64,000 bases of DNA from contig NC_081413.1 in NCBI RefSeq assembly GCF_030272615.1, positions 18,856,285-18,920,284 of the forward strand, written 5' to 3'. Below the pieces are notes generated by a model that was not told the DNA's origin, did not search any database, and worked only from the letters and a program-made list of their open reading frames with translations. This stretch comes from Cryptomeria japonica (taxonomy: Eukaryota > Streptophyta > Pinopsida > Cupressales > Cupressaceae). Made by a program: the position numbers and the translations under genes. Each line of letters starts with the position of its first letter. Within the stretch, counting starts at the first letter, position 1. Of this stretch, positions 34,844-47,039 are shown one piece after another.

Positions 34844-35611
34844 CCTCTAGGGTATTAGAGTTTGACTCTTTGTTTTTTAGGTTTTAGAAAAGGGGAAGAG
34901 GAAATAAACATAAGAAATTTTTATCCAAGGTGATGTTCCAAAGCTTTTATAAAACCTTAAAATTATTTTCTAGAAATTATAAAAAACAAATAGCTTGGGA
35001 AGGTTGGGCACACAACATTGCAGAATCTTCATTCTTGGAAAGAGAATATAATGGAAAAGGTTAGATAGACATAGAGAATAATATTTAGACCTTTTCATGA
35101 GGAACATCCACTAAGGCTTACTAGAATGCAAAATGTTTTAAGTATCATGTTAAAATAAGTAACTCTTACAGAATTTTAATCACCAGGTAGCATAATGCAA
35201 TTACTAATCATAAACTACTGTAGAAAATAAAAGAGTATGTGACATAATTCAACATTCTACAAGCCTATTCTAAAAATCATAAAAGCCAAAACTCAAAACA
35301 TACATTAACCACATTCATTTTACAATGACACAAAGAAGTAAATTTCACACTCAAATAAAAATAAGCAAACAACAAAGGCAAAAATATAGGGCACAATATG
35401 TATGTTCTACTTCTATTAATTACAAGAATATAACATGAGAAGGGTCTTAAAAATGAGATAACAACTACTAGATTTTTTATATATGTTCCTTCTGATACAT
35501 ATATGGTGAATGGTTTTTACAAATTTGAGCTCTACTAAATAATTTTTTTTCCCTTAATTGAAAAGAGAGTTGTAAGTAAAAAAGACTGCATTTTTGGGCC
35601 ACTCGTGAATT
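34844..35611. other. Non-coding spacer
   Basis: AT-rich DNA between the chromovirus and the LINE; no gene or element recognised. Confidence 0.5.
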
Positions 35612-35805
35612 GTCATCATGAAGGTTGTTTTTGATTAAGTAAAAATAGGTTTTAAGGGACCCGAAACCCATTTACATTCGAAATATATTCAGGAAAGAAA
35701 CAAAACACAATAGTTGCAAAAGACCAGCAAAAAAACCAGCAACAGAGAAAAGGACAACAAGAGGCTAGTAAGAAATTGACCCCAAGCCCAGCATAACAAG
35801 AAATT

Positions 35806-37675
35806 TTAAAAACTCTTCATGGTTTCTTCTGCATCTTGCACCAAGAGCATCATTGCCTTGGCCGCTTCCCTCAAGTCAGTGTTTTCCTGAGTAATCTGAC
35901 TCTCTTTCATTTTCATGTCCTTCTTAGCCATAGTCTGCCTGGTACTGTGCCTAGGGGTCTGGTGGGTTAGGCTAGAGGTAGGAACATCTTCAATAATTAC
36001 TGGGTTCTTCTCTTGGTTTTTCTTTTCTAGATGATTCACCAACGCATTCATATTCTGGGAGGAGACTTTAAGAACCTGGAGGTTGTGATTCATAAGGCTT
36101 TTCAAGGCTTTCTCATTTCGGGCAATCTGAGCATTGACATTGTCCTTTTCCTCCTCCACCTATTCTTTCATGATTTTAATGACCTCCTCCAAATGTTTCA
36201 GGTCACCTTTCATTAGATCTTTCTCCAGCTAGTCTTCCATTTCCATTTCCTCCTCCACTTCACTGTTTTCCATCTCCTCATTTTGTTTCCTAGAGTCAAA
36301 CATCTTCATCAGCTTGTTGATCTTAACTTCCAACTCCCTTTGTTTACCCTGCATGCTGGTGATGTTTTCAATCACCCACTTCTAAAAATTGAAGAATTCA
36401 ATGGTGCAGTTGCAGGCGGTGTCCAGAATGGTATCTGCAGAGTCCTTGCTTTGTTTAGTCTCTTTCTTATTAGGGTTTTCATCTTCCTTAGGCTTCAGAG
36501 CCTCTTTCTCACTTACCGAGCCCTTAGGGTTGGGGTGACGATTCTCATAATTTCCCCCTTCCTCTCCTTCCCCATAGTTCTCCTCCTTGTAAAGCTCCAT
36601 TTCAGAATAAGTTTCCTTATCCTTTCCCTCTTCTTCATCAAAATGCACATCCTTTTCATTCTCCTCGGTTTCAACCTTCCTTTTTTTATGGGTAGGGGTG
36701 TTGGGCTCCCCAGTCGAATCAGAGTCAATGCATTTTTTAGATATTTGAGCATTGATGATCAAAGGATCATCCTTGGTAGCCCTAGTCTTATCCTTAATAT
36801 GTTCATAAATAAATAGAATGAGTCCCTAGTGTGCTAGAGGATAGGAGTTGGGCTTTTTTGCATGGTCAGCCAGGTTCTCATTTAGAGAGGAGGCTAAATA
36901 GAAGGGCAAAGATATTTTAGCCCCATGGCGGAAGTGGTTCAGTATAGTGAAATGATAGTTCTAAATTTTCATAAATCTGCTATCCACAGTCCAATATTCC
37001 ATTAAAGCCCTAAGAATTTTTTGCCAAAAAGGTTTTACCTATTGGGGGTTTAGTACGATATGTTGTCCTTCTTTGCCAGGTTGCCCTTCTCATCCTCTAT
37101 CTTTGGGAAATTTTTGAAGGCCTCAGTAGCATACTTTCTATCCCTGTAGAATTTTGTCCCCTCCATCTTGAGTCCCATGACCTCCGAGATCAAATTTTCA
37201 TCGATTTGCCAAATTTCCCCAAATAGGGTAGCCCTATTATTGCTCTAGCTTTTAGCGAAACCATGAGACATAGAGTTTCTACTACCATGGAGCTTCTCCA
37301 TATAATTAGTGAAACTGTGTCTATGGAGCCTTCTCCACACCTTTCTTTCGCCTTCCAATTCTCACAATCTAAAGGCTCATTCCTGTTTAGGTTGCCTCCC
37401 ATTCTGCTTTCCAAGTAACGATATCCTCTGCTGCAGGTCTCATTCCACGGATAAAGCTCTAATTTTCTGGTTTCCCCTTGTAAAGACTCTTTTGCAGTTT
37501 TGAGATTGCTACTCATGTTTGTACAAACCCAACTATTATTACTATTATCTTTCACACACATATGATCTTGGTTATGATGCCGAGAAACACTCATCATCTG
37601 GTAGTTCATCCACCCCCAAAATCTATCATTGGTACTCATTCTCCTGAAATTAATCATGATATTAGCTTGATCCAT
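35806..37675 (-). pseudogene. LINE ORF3, unknown protein downstream of RNase H
   Basis: Minus-strand ATG at 37675-37673 lies 14 nt before the end of the RT/RNase H stop codon, in another frame. The ORF runs about 620 codons to TAA at 35806, with one frameshift near 37300-37230 and about eight stops. Order: an N-terminal Trp/Asn-rich region; a globular-looking middle (about 37200-36800); a basic KKRKVE cluster (about 36680) resembling a nuclear localisation signal; a long Glu/Lys-rich acidic stretch; and a coiled coil up to the C-terminus. No domain is recognised. The 13.9-15.1 kb LINE keeps the same order. It is inside the target duplication, so it is part of the element and not a neighbour. 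Confidence 0.65.
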
Positions 37676-40600
37676 TGAGGTGATCAAAGTATAATTGCTC
37701 CTTAATCTCCCGTTTGATGTGATTTTCCCCTATGTATTTGACGTCCTTCTCCAATTTGACCCCTTCATTAGCAAGGATATCTGCTACCTTATTGCCCTCT
37801 CTAAGGGTATGGGTTATAATAATGCTAACACAGTTACTTAGAATATCTTTAGCATCTTTAATAATATTGGCAATATTTCAGGAAACAAAATTAATACCTT
37901 TAAGGGCTTGTATTATATTTAAAGAGTCCCCTTCGAGCCAATTTTTTTGAATTTGAATTCCTGAGCTAACTGGAGGCTCTTTAGCATGGCCATAGCTTCA
38001 ACCACATGGCTATTTTGGGTTCCAAAAGGGGAAGAAAAAGCAACAATGCAAATTCCTTGATCATTTCTAACAACTCTAGCTCCACCAGCCTTTCTAGGGA
38101 TCCCTTTAGCTGTCCCATCAAAATTAACCTTTATCCAGTCAAAATTAGGAAACCTCCATACAATGTTATCTCTATTCTTCTTATTGTCTGATCTATAGAC
38201 CTTATGTATTAGGTTCCATTCAGTAAGGATGTCTTTTTCCATATCATTCATATCAATAATGGCCCATTGTTGATTATTCTTGTGAGGAATGTTGATGTTC
38301 TCCTTTATTACCCTGCATATTTTTTCAAAGACTACCTGAGCATTACACTTGTCTTCCCTAAATATCCTGTTATTCCTTTCTTTCCAAATGCCCCAGCATA
38401 TCATGGGGAGGATCAAAGACCACAGGTTCTTGATGATTTGACATTTGGTAGGAAAATTCCATTGCCAGATGATATCCTTAATGTTCTTGTTCATGACCCA
38501 GTTAATTTTCCATTTTTCCCACATTTTGCACCAAATTTCCCAAGTGAAGGAGCAGTGAAAAAATAGGTGATCAACTGATTCCCCCTCCTTTTGACAGAGC
38601 TCACATCTATTAGGGAATTTGAAGCCCCTTCAGATTAAATTATCAAGAGTAATTGTGCTATTATGAGAAGCAAACCAAAAAAAAATGTTGACTTTAGGGA
38701 TCAAGATGCTATTCCAAACTTTGCTCCAAATGGGATTGCTAGTTTGAGAGAAAGAGTTTTTATAGGCAGAAGCAACTGTGAATTCACCTTTAGGATCACT
38801 TTTCCAGAGGAAAACATCATCATGGCTCTTATTAGGGGAAAAGGATAGAAACTCTCTCTGGAGAGAGGAAAATCCAGAGTGGATGTCCTCAAGTCTAACC
38901 CACTTATTCTCCTTCCAATAGTCACATACCATAATCCCAAACCTCCTTTTACACTCTTCAATAATTTGACTATTGTTTTGATAATAAAGGGCTTCATTTT
39001 TCATCCAGAGGTCTTCCCAAAACCTTATTCTATCACCTTTTCCAAGGACCCATCCAGCCCCAGCTTTTGCAACTTTTATGGATTTGGTTATACTATTCCA
39101 GATGAAGGATCCAGTTGGGATATCTTCAGAGTTAAGGATCCCTTGGATAGTCTGATTCTTAATATATTTGTCAAACCAAATTTGATTCCAGTCTTTCTTA
39201 GTATCATAGGCTCTCCATAATTGCTTGGCAAGAAGAGATTTGTTAAAGGTTTTTATAATTTTAATCCCCAACCCTCCTTTGTTCTTTGGTCTACACACTT
39301 TGTCCCAAGCAATCAAAGGTATTCTCTTTTTTTCTTCCACTCCTGACCATAAGAATCTCTTATGAATTCTTTCCATAGCTTCAGCAAATTTAGCCGGAAT
39401 ACGAAACAGACTGAGGGCATAAATAGGGAGATTTTGAAGGGTAGCTTGGAGGAGCTGCATTTTCCCAGCCCGAGATAACATTGAGCCTTTCCATCCTACA
39501 AGTCTCTTATTAATTTTATCAATGATCATATTCCAGAAGGAATTTGGCAGTGCCAACCCTAAAGGGAGACCCAGATAGGTGGAAGGGAGCATTCCCACTT
39601 TGCACCCAATAATGTTAGCAATTTTCCATTGTCTTATGACCAGAGTATTGAGGAAGTACGTAGCCGATTTGTCCCAATTTTCTTGCTAACCAGTTGCCAA
39701 TGCATAGGAGTTGAGAGCTATTTTGAAGGCATCAGCCTCCTTGACTGAAGAATATCCCATGAGGATAGTGTCATCAACAAATTGTTGATGAGTGCAAAAG
39801 ACATTGGCAGAGGAAGGTTGAAGACCTTTGATAGTTTTTCTTTGTTTCAACTTATGAATCAATCTGCTCATACTTTCAGCCAAAATGGTAAAAAGGATAG
39901 GAGATATGGGATCTCCTTGTCTTAGCCCTCTAGAAGTTTTAAAAAAGTTTGTTGGAGATCCATTAACCAAAATAGAGAACATAGGAGTAGTGATTAGTTC
40001 TCTGATTATTTTGATAATCTTATCATCAAAACCAAAAGCCCCCATGATCTTAAATAGAACATCCCACTCAACTCTATCATAAGCCTTTGCCAGATCTAGT
40101 TTTATCAAGAAACCTTCTTTCTTTGTAGCACTGAGGGAATGAATATTCTCATGAACAAGAATGATTGAGTCCAGAATCTGCCTACTAGGAACAAAGCCTT
40201 TTTTCTCTTCAGATATGACGAAGGGAAGCATCGCCAAAATTCTAGTAGTCAAAATTTTGGATATAATTTTGTAGAAAGAGTTGCATAAGCTAATTGGCCT
40301 AAATTTTCCCATAGAATCCACCCCAGCAACTTTGGGGATTAAGGCTATAAAAGTGGAATTCAATTCCTTAAGGATTCTTCTAGATCCAAAAAACTCTTTA
40401 ACCGCATTAGCCGTATCCTCCCCCACAATATGCCAGAATTCTTGGAAAAAGAACATAGGGAAGCCATCAGGACCCAGAGCTTTATCCCCTTGAAAAGAGA
40501 TGACAACTTTTTTGATTTCTTCAGTAGACGGGATGATAGAAAGGGCCTTATTCTACATAGGGTTTATGATCTTAGGAATATTATTAACCAAATTGAGTTG

Positions 40601-40825
40601 ATGGGTCTGATCAAGGTCCTTGTTACTAGAAAGGAGCTACTTGAAGAATCTAACAGCTTCATCCTTGATATCATCCTTATTAAGCAGAGTGTTGTTCTCA
40701 ACAGTTAGTCTTGTAATTCTATTTGTTGCCTTATGTTTTAGAGAAGTCATGTGAAAAAATTTAGTGTTTCTGTCCCCTGCCTTCAACCATATAGCCCTGG
40801 ATCTCTGTCTCCAATATATTTCTTC
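37662..40825 (-). pseudogene. LINE reverse transcriptase / zinc-binding / RNase H ORF
   Basis: One minus-strand frame, about 1050 codons. It begins in the WLKAGDRNTKFFH block (about 40780), passes the RT blocks FRPISLCNSFYKIISKIL, KLDLAKAYDRVEW and GLRQGDPISP, and has the catalytic box FVDD at 39770-39781 (usual form FADD). It then passes the YLGLPLG thumb, the CELC...HLFFHC zinc-binding region of plant LINEs (about 38600-38560) and an RNase H domain (VNFDGTAKG start, about 38130). Stops at 39686-39688 and 38630-38632; a one-base shift in an A run near 37945 breaks RNase H, whose remainder ends at TAA 37662-37664. RNase H-bearing L1-type plant LINE. Confidence 0.92.
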
Positions 40826-40843
40826 GTCATCATGAAGGTTGTT

Positions 40844-42423
40844 ATAGCTACTTGTAGGTAATCATTTCTCCTACCTTCCATGTAGTGGCATTGCAATCTA
40901 GACAATCCACTACTTCTGTTATAATTTCTTAAATGAATGGGATTTAGATTTGTGAAAAGCACAAAACTGTGTCACGTTTCAGGCCAACTTATCAACACAA
41001 GTGAATTTAAGTAATTCTAACTAAAAATTTATTTTAGTCAAACATATGGTCTATAGAGATTCATTATAGCTATCTTATATATGGGCCACAACTTTTCCAA
41101 TTGGAATTGTCTACTAGATGTATATTTTATACTACTTTGGGTCTAATTACCAATTTTTTAAATTTTTTTTGTAAAGCTTGATGTTTCAACAACTCGTCTT
41201 ATAAATAATATTATTTTTGAAATGTAAAAAAACCCTTTTATATCTATGAGTTAAATTTCCAAAATATATATCTTTTAATATTGTAATTATCTTTTTATAT
41301 TTTATATATATATTTATCGAAAGCAGGTCATCAACACTAAAATACAAGGTTGGTTATCTTGTAAAGGAAAAATACTAAAATTTATCTAAAAGTTTTGAAA
41401 AAAATAAATGCACTAGAGAAAAGAGGCTATGTCAAGTTTACATAATTCTTTTCTAATTTGGATAAATAATTAAGAAAAAAGGTGACACCAAATGGAAACA
41501 GTTATATTCAGTACATATAACTTTTCAAATTTATTGAAAAATATATACATAAAAATAGTTAAAAAAAAAAATGCACTAAAGTTTCAAGATCAATAAACAC
41601 AAAAATATTGAAGAAAAAATGTAAAATTTACTATATAAAGTGTGACGCCTCATGTAACTTCAATTTCAGCATTTTATATTTTAAAAAAAATTAAAAACAT
41701 AAAATACATAAAAACATATGCATGTTATTAGTTTACAACATTTCAAAATTCAAAAAATATATTTCACTTTCTTTGGGTTCAATTTAAAAAATTGAATCAA
41801 CATTGGCTTTTTCCTTTATAAAAGTGTGACACAACTTTGTGCTTTTACCCATGATGCAACTAGCATTCACATTCCTTAGCTTTGTAACTTGGCACCTTTT
41901 GCAACCTCCCACTTTCTAAAAGATCCAAAGGAACACTTTTATTCTCCTCTGAGATGAAAACACTCCTGAGCTTGTTCTCTGTCAACATGTGACACATTCT
42001 GACACTGGCTTGAGCTCCCTTTGGCTTTTCTCTTATTGATTTGCAGTTTGTGACATGTGGCACCTTGGTGGAATTTGTTAGTGCCTTTAGTTCTTTGGCT
42101 TTGAAAGAATTGTGCTATACAGACACATTTCATGGGTGAAGACATTATAATTCAAAGGATAATCCACTTATTAGTTTATATAAGTAGCATGTAGAGTTAC
42201 TACAAGACATCCTCACACAACGCATAGGGAAAAAAAACTTCTAGGCTAAGTAGAACTTGCACTACAATGACATATCGTACAGTCCATAGAAAGCCTTTCA
42301 TCAAAGAAGAAAAGGCCTGCAAACTTTCCAAAATGAGGCCAAAAAAAAGAAGACAAGCTATGAAGCTTTCCAAACTATGAAATGAATTTATTTCAAAAAT
42401 GCTAACTTGGCCTTAGGTTATGG
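40844..42423. other. Non-coding AT-rich spacer
   Basis: No gene or complete element recognised. Short open frames around 41860-42145 have no family resemblance. Confidence 0.5.
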
Positions 42424-42790
42424 TAGATAGAATCTACAATTACAATTTCAGCTTCCATTGTTTACTAAAGACAACTATGATTTTTGGAGTATTAAAAAAA
42501 AATCATAATATTATCCCAAGATATTTGGGAATTAGTGGAAGAGGGATACCATGATCCTATAAATCAAAAGGCATTGAATGCATTGCCACCAAATCAATGA
42601 AATTAGCTAAAAGAAGACAAAAGGACAACAAATCTCTTATCACCATTCAATTTGCATTGGATGTTTCAAATTTTTTCCAATTACCGGTATGAAAAAAGTA
42701 AAGGATACATGGGAGGATCTACATATTGCATACCAAGATATTAGGATAAGTGCACCAAGATGGTGAAGAAAAAGGGGGATATAAGTAGCC
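42424..42790 (+). pseudogene. Copia gag relic (UBN2-type)
   Basis: Fragments in shifting frames match the N-terminal gag of a copia family different from the 18-28 kb dimer: a DNYDFWSIK start (about 42470), then I-W-E-L-V-E-E-G-Y (about 42525), ALNALPPNQ (about 42575), KEDKR, and a VKDTWEDLHIAYQ block (about 42690-42740). No LTR, zinc knuckle or pol is visible nearby, so it is a detached and decayed piece. Confidence 0.7.
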
Positions 42791-43812
42791 ACTTTTTTTC
42801 TAAAATAAGCTAAACCTAAACTTGGAAGAGCAATTTGAGACTCGTCCACTCAAAATTTGAAGATACCCAAAGAAATTATTTTTACTACTTTGAATCTAGT
42901 TTCCAAACTACTAAGTTTTTTCAAAATTTCATAATATTAAGGGGGTCAAATATTTTGTGCATACAAAATTGTTCCTATTTTTTCTAGCTAAAGTTAACAC
43001 AGTGTCTGATGTGTGCATAAAAAAAGTTATAGTTGCATTTAGTATTTTGAAAACCCCTTTGATAGAAAGATATCTAAGAGTGAACACTAGAAGTTGTGTC
43101 TTTTTTTGTAATTTTTTGTTGAGTATTTTTTTTTATGATTTTTTGAAGTGGACGCATCCTGAAAATCACCATTCATGCGTGTCACATAACTTGCACCAAA
43201 ATAATAAAAAAATCATTTTTTTTAAAGTGTAAAGAATGAAGTGTAGAACGATAATATATAATTTTTTTTAAATTTGGGAAAGTAGTTCAAAATTATTAAA
43301 ATAGTGGTGCATGTCCATCTCTGAGAACTCTGGAGACATTGGTAAAAGAAATTAAAACTTAATATATTCATGTTGTTCAAATTTAAACAAAAAATATGCT
43401 TACAAATCTCAGAAGTCATGTGAAATTATGGTGACAATTTTACAAATATCCACTTGATAATGTGTAAACCTGATGACGAGGAAATTGAGAAATCGGATTT
43501 GAAGAAGAAAACAAGTAAAAAGGAGGCAAATGAGACCCCCGTGCCTCAGCCTTGTTGTCCAATTTTAATTACAACTCACAACTCGATTGGGCTTTTATTT
43601 TTTAAATAACCCGATCAAGCTTTTATTTTTTTAATAACTCGATCAAGTTTTTATTTGTTTAGAAATGTAATCGGGCCTTTTATTTGTTAAAACCCTAATC
43701 AGATTATGGTCATTTATATTCATATATGTAAACATACATATATTCATATATAGCTTCATATATCTAGACATACATATATTAATATACATAGATATACATA
43801 TATTCTTATGTC
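42791..43812. other. Non-coding spacer
   Basis: AT-rich. From about 43724 it passes into ATATACATATAT-type simple sequence that leads into the polypyrimidine tract. Confidence 0.5.
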
Positions 43813-43890
43813 TATATCTATATATCTATCTCTCCCTCGTCTCTCTTTTCTCTCTCTCTCACTCTCTCCCTCTCTCTAGCACACACACAT

Positions 43891-43949
<59 letters not shown>

Positions 43950-44119
43950 ATCACAAACCCTCTCTCCTAATCTCTCCCTCAATCTTAGACTCTCTCTCAA
44001 CCTCTCTCTCTCCCTCTATTTTTTATCTGTCTCAACCTCTCACTCTATCCCTCCATCTCTCTCTCTCTCAACTTCCCTATCTCAACCTCTCTCTTTCTCA
44101 ACCTCTCAACCTCACTCTC

Positions 44120-44157
<38 letters not shown>

Positions 44158-44278
44158 ATCACTTTCTCCCAAGATATTTCTCTCTCAACCTCCATTTCTT
44201 AAACTCTCCTTTTCTCTCTTCCTATTTCTCTCTCTCTCCCTCTCCCTCTCCCTCTCCCTCTCCCTCTTTCTCTATCTT
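43813..44278 (+). repeat. Polypyrimidine (CT-rich) tract, left half
   Basis: Almost pure C/T on the + strand, with a perfect TC run at about 43893-43939, a short TG run after it and many CTCTCTCAACC-like units. It ends exactly where the LTR element starts (44279). Confidence 0.95.
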
Positions 44279-45405
44279 TGTTGGCAACAGACACTACATA
44301 AGTGTAGATAAGTGTATGGGAGTTATCATTGGTGGAAACCCAACTTAGAGATTCTATTTGGATTGTATAGATTCATCATACGAGAAGTATGAAATCCAAT
44401 TTTGCTTAAGTCTGGAAGGTGGAACATAGTATTTGATAGTATGAGAGTATTTTGAGTAGAACTTCACTTTGGTTGTACATATTGCTTTGCGGTGATATAG
44501 GTAGTTGTTTGAATCTCCAGAGTAGCTTATTCCAGAAACTTAGCCTCCGATGTGTTCTTTCATGCAAGATTGTGGATCCGGTATTCAACATTTTAGGAAG
44601 AATAGTGTTATCTGGCCGACTAGTGATGTAACATGTTATGTGGAATTATTGGAATGATTTTGGTGATTGATTTTGTGTTTGAGGTTGATTGTTCAACATG
44701 TGGGAAGTGTGTAGTCAATTTGTTTTGGTCCGCATGTGCATTGGTGAATGGATTTAGCTGACACATCTTACACGTTTCATATTTTGCAAGTGCTCTTGAA
44801 TCTGACTTGTTGGTGAGCTAAATTCATGTTGTGGATATATATAAGAGATTGGAAAGGTCATTTTATATATCAAAGAGTATGCATGTATTGTGTGTTTGAT
44901 TTTACACATTTCCACGTGCATAATTGAAGGATTTTTTCTTTGGATTAAAGTAGATCAGTAGAACAAAGCAATGAGATAGTTGTATTTTGTGCTTAAACCA
45001 TAACTATACCAAACATTTATAGATGCTAATTTATAATTCAATCTTGTTGTTACCTTTTGTAATTCTTTTGTAAGGCAGTGAGCCTTCTGGGGTTGTAGCC
45101 CTTAAAGTAGTTTTAGTAGTGAGCTCTAGGTAGTATGCCTAAATGCATGTGCATTCCTATATAAACTTTTCACATACTTCTAATAGCTTATTATCTTACT
45201 ATGGGAAATATTCCCACCATGGTTTTTCCCTTGAATGGGTTTTCCATGTACAAAATCTTTGTGTTATTGTGGTACTTTTATGTGTGTTTTTCTTATGCTT
45301 ATCTCTCTTATTCATTTCCATTGAATTCTTTGAAGAACTGGTTAAGAAAGTTAAAAGTTGCAGAACACTGATTCACCCCCCTCTCAGTGTTCATTGATTC
45401 CAACA
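44279..45405 (+). repeat. 5' LTR of the 44-51 kb element
   Basis: TGTTGGCAAC ... GATTCCAACA. A TATA candidate CTATATAAAC lies at about 45159. Confidence 0.9.
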
Positions 45406-45406
45406 A

Positions 45407-45420
45407 TTGGTATCAAATCC
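45407..45420 (+). other. Primer binding site
   Basis: TTGGTATCAAATCC directly after the 5' LTR; iMet-like with changes from TGGTATCAGAGC. Confidence 0.75.
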
Positions 45421-45436
45421 TAGTTCCTTGCAGGAA

Positions 45437-46510
45437 GCCTAACAACTTGAGGAAGATCTGGGAAGGAGAATCAATGGACTTTGGTAGTCTTAGAAAGTAG
45501 CTAGTTGTTGCTCTTGAAGATCTTGATCATGCACAAGATAAGAATCAACAAGTGAAAGAAAATATCAAAGATGTTGAAGAGTACATTGAAACAATGATCA
45601 GTTGAACAAGTCAAGGGAAAAGAGAAAGGAGCTTGTTATCAACTTAAGCAGAAAGAAATTCAAAGAATTGATGAAGAAGTGTTGAAGAAGAAGACAAAAG
45701 AATGTGATAAACTTACTAGAGCCAATACAATCCAAAATAATGAGATGGAAGCTATTGTGATGAGACTGACAAAAGAGATTGAAGAAAGGAAGAAGAATGA
45801 GGAAAATCTTTCTCAGTCACTGAAAGATAAATCTAAAGAATGTTGTAGATTTCAGAGTGAGAATGGACAACTGAAGATTGACCTGCAAGATACTAGACAA
45901 CATGAGGAAGACCTTAAGAGGATGATCATTCTTATTAGATATGATCTTGATGTTGCAAATGATTACAAGGATAATTTTTGGGTCTCCTCATCCAAGATTG
46001 ATGAGATGCTTTCCAGCCAGAAGAATCCAAATGATACACAAGGTCTCAGATATGAGAAAGGAGAAAACTTTGGATCAAGTCAAAGCAATCCTAAGACTCA
46101 ATTGAAGAACTCAAGAAAGCCTTTAGTAAGACAACCTAATGCTCATAAATTCAATGGTAACTATTTTTTTTTGTAATAAATTTGGTCATATGGCTAGTCA
46201 ATGTAGAAATAGGATGAACAATAATGTTCCATCTTTTATTGTTCAATGCTCCAAATGAAACAACTATGTTCATAAGGAAAATGTATACAAAAGTGTGATG
46301 AATAAATTTTTGAATAGGAGAAATGTTAGATGTTATGCATGTGGTATGTTTGGACATATTGATAATTAATGTAGATCAAGTACAAATCAAAGAAATTTCA
46401 GGCCTAATTAGAGGAACAATATTTTTTGTTATGCTTGCAACAAATCTAGTCACATTGCTAAGTTTTGAAGAAGCAAGAATGAAACAAGAAGGATTCAAAA
46501 GATAAGAATA
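45437..46510 (+). pseudogene. Gag-like coiled-coil segment with zinc-knuckle remnants
   Basis: A Lys/Glu-rich helical region (best frame 45679-46176) resembling the C-terminal half of copia gag. It is followed by three knuckle remnants: near 46172 (NKFGHMASQC), near 46333 (CYACGMFGHID, stop, C) and near 46429 (CYACNKSSHIAKF, stop). Each has lost a cysteine or gained a stop. The N-terminal gag half is missing or unrecognisable. Confidence 0.65.
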
Positions 46511-47039
46511 AGAATGCAAAGTCAGGCGGGAAGAGAAAGGCAAAATTTGAAGAGATCAGAAATAAAATGTAGAGGACATGGGTGAGAAAGAGTGACTCGG
46601 ATGCAAGAAATGGATCCACACCATATTCAAGCATTGTAAATTACTCCAGGAATTAGATTATAGCCTCTGGCTTAAGGGGAGTTTTCATCTGAATCCAATT
46701 CTCCCTACCAGATGTTGGAGGCTATGTTTTGATAATGTAGGTGTTCATGATGCATTTTTTGAAGATTTGAGTTGAACTAAAAATCTGCAGAAGAAAACTT
46801 TGTGAATGCACGGTATCTAGAAGAGTTAGATATAAGAGGATTTATTATACCTAAAAGTTAGGTGTGCAGTGGATAAAAAGAGACCCAACCTCTCATTTCT
46901 TACTTTACATTTGAAGCGAGAAAGAAGTAGAACATGGCGAAGGTGATTTTGCTAAGATAGAGAGATTTGCCGAATAGATCTTGTGTCCAGTTGAAGATTG
47001 AAAAGGTATTTCTCAGAGTTATAACCTAAATTTTTTGAT

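Larger units (their letters stand above)
35630..40825 (-). mobile_element. LINE (non-LTR retrotransposon), 5'-truncated, with extra 3' ORF
   Basis: Flanked by a perfect 18-bp duplication GTCATCATGAAGGTTGTT (35612-35629 and 40826-40843), the signature of target-primed reverse transcription, which proves that everything between belongs to one insertion. On the minus strand it enters at the N-side of the RT, so ORF1 and the endonuclease are missing. It then reads RT, zinc-binding region, RNase H and a further ORF, and ends ...TTACTTAATCAAA. The length is 5196 bp. Confidence 0.93.

Noticed and set aside
37732-37950. Plus-strand frames across 36.0-40.7 kb
   Set aside because: They are shadows of the minus-strand LINE frames.
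43818-44311. Open frames in the CT tracts giving Arg-Glu or Ser-Leu repeat proteins (also 51558-52083)
   Set aside because: They are translations of simple CT/GA repeats; no start context and no non-repetitive coding.
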